This document shows, in pieces, positions 63,428 to 64,000 of a stretch of DNA of 64,000 nt. The stretch is from Pseudomonas nitroreducens (GTDB lineage Bacteria > Pseudomonadota > Gammaproteobacteria > Pseudomonadales > Pseudomonadaceae). The notes under the pieces are model-generated. The model saw nothing but the letters and a program-made list of their open reading frames with translations, made no database searches and was not told the DNA's origin. Each line of letters begins with the position of its first letter. The first letter of the stretch is position 1. The translations under genes and the position numbers were made by a program. The stretch lies in assembly GCF_014204515.1 (NCBI RefSeq), contig NZ_JACHLI010000011.1, positions 138,793 to 202,792 on the forward strand, read 5' to 3'.

Positions 63428-64000
63428 GCCAATCCTTGGTAGCGACTTATCGACCCACGATGATAATCCGCTTCGAACTGTGCAAATTCTTGCCGCATCC
63501 CCTCTAGACCGCGGCCCACCTGGGGAAAATAAATTTCCTGCCGCTCAAAATCAGAGCAGGTCCGACGAGCTTATCCGGCATTGCGCAAAATCCTGCCGGG
63601 AAAAAACTGCCGGAAGGACACGCACTTTTCCCCCTCCCGCCGACGCGCTCTGTATAGAAAAAAAGTGCAATGCAGGCAGAAGTGAAAACATACCCACAGG
63701 CACCGCAGTAGCTGGAGTCTCATCGTAGAACGGGTGCTTCACATCGGGATAAAAAATGAAAAAAATTCAGAAAACCTGACGGTGATTTCATCGCCATTTT
63801 CACACGGCAAAAAGCCCCACAGCCCACGGCTATAAGGGGATTGAGAAATTTTTCTCTAAAGTACTGATCTGGCCAGTAATGAGAGAAATGGTCGCCCTGG
63901 GAGAGTGGTCTGCTCCCCGCATCTGAGTACAGGGACTCACGCTAATTTTGCTGCCTGTTTGCGCCGCCGAAATTCCCTTGGGGATCGGTAGTTCAAGGCG
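63428..64000. other. AT-rich region without a supported gene
   Basis: These 573 bases upstream of the PAAR gene have no convincing coding frame. A 63-codon frame on the minus strand (63551-63742) has no ribosome binding site. The base composition is lower in G+C than the core, with A/T runs around 63745-63780 and 63840-63860. A promoter for the PAAR gene should be in 63440-63500; TATCAT near 63460 on the minus strand could be its -10 box. The window ends before the next gene. Confidence 0.5.

Noticed and set aside
63551..63742. 63-codon minus-strand frame upstream of the PAAR gene
   Set aside because: There is no ribosome binding site, no signal or domain, and codon use is unlike the neighbours. 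It was kept only as part of the AT-rich region.

Overview
The window is a high-GC Pseudomonas chromosome segment, most likely from the P. aeruginosa / P. citronellolis / P. nitroreducens side of the genus. The evidence is protein similarity recalled from memory (for example the 444-residue PepP and the GcvTHP set), gene order, and many copies of the Pseudomonas REP element (core TTCGCGAGCAAGCTCGCTCC). From memory, three blocks match P. aeruginosa: PA0364 to about PA0357 (GMC oxidoreductase to mutM), PA5175 to PA5181 (cysQ to fdhF), and PA5213 to PA5232 (gcvP to the HlyD gene). The run gcvPHT, ubiI, ubiH, pepP, ygfB, zapA, ssrS, fau also matches the E. coli order. No tRNA, rRNA, CRISPR array, insertion sequence or phage was found.

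Layout. 0-16.4 kb is conserved core: GMC oxidoreductase end, coaD, ferredoxin, ggt, Na/Pi symporter, acyltransferase, mutM, cysQ-nudE, yrfG, a BON/LysM protein, then a LysR-fdhD-formate dehydrogenase set and two tandem glycine-zipper proteins. 16.4-21.1 kb holds small orphan genes, a repeat-rich gap, a thioesterase with an iron alcohol dehydrogenase, and a LysR regulator. 21.2-30.25 kb is an accessory catabolic island: a BCCT transporter divergent from a Rieske oxygenase, aldehyde dehydrogenase, rubredoxin-reductase fusion, amine-oxidase-like flavoprotein, cupin and MFS carrier. After thyA, 31.3-38.3 kb encodes a three-subunit periplasmic dehydrogenase, an octaheme cytochrome with TPR repeats, two DUF2388 proteins and a small membrane protein. 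A duplicated REP/terminator gap leads into the gcvTHP operon, an iron ABC importer lacking its ATPase, the ubiI/ubiH/pepP/ygfB operon, and the zapA-6S RNA-fau unit. An EVE protein, a CHASE-PAS-GGDEF diguanylate cyclase and an HlyD/ABC exporter operon follow. The right end (61.5-64 kb) is visibly richer in A+T and carries a PAAR-domain protein with its partner gene.

How the genes work together. The island at 21-30 kb reads as uptake and stepwise oxidation of a small, probably quaternary, amine: import, Rieske hydroxylation powered by a rubredoxin, aldehyde oxidation, and flavin oxidation of the remaining amine. The 31.3-34.7 kb operon would oxidise a sugar or alcohol in the periplasm and pass electrons to a triheme cytochrome. 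The 61.6-63.4 kb pair looks like a type VI secretion cargo effector with a clan-CD (caspase-like) His/Cys pair and a membrane-anchored immunity protein. This pair and the Rieske island are the best candidates for undescribed biology. All functional calls rest on reading motifs and gene order; no database search was possible.
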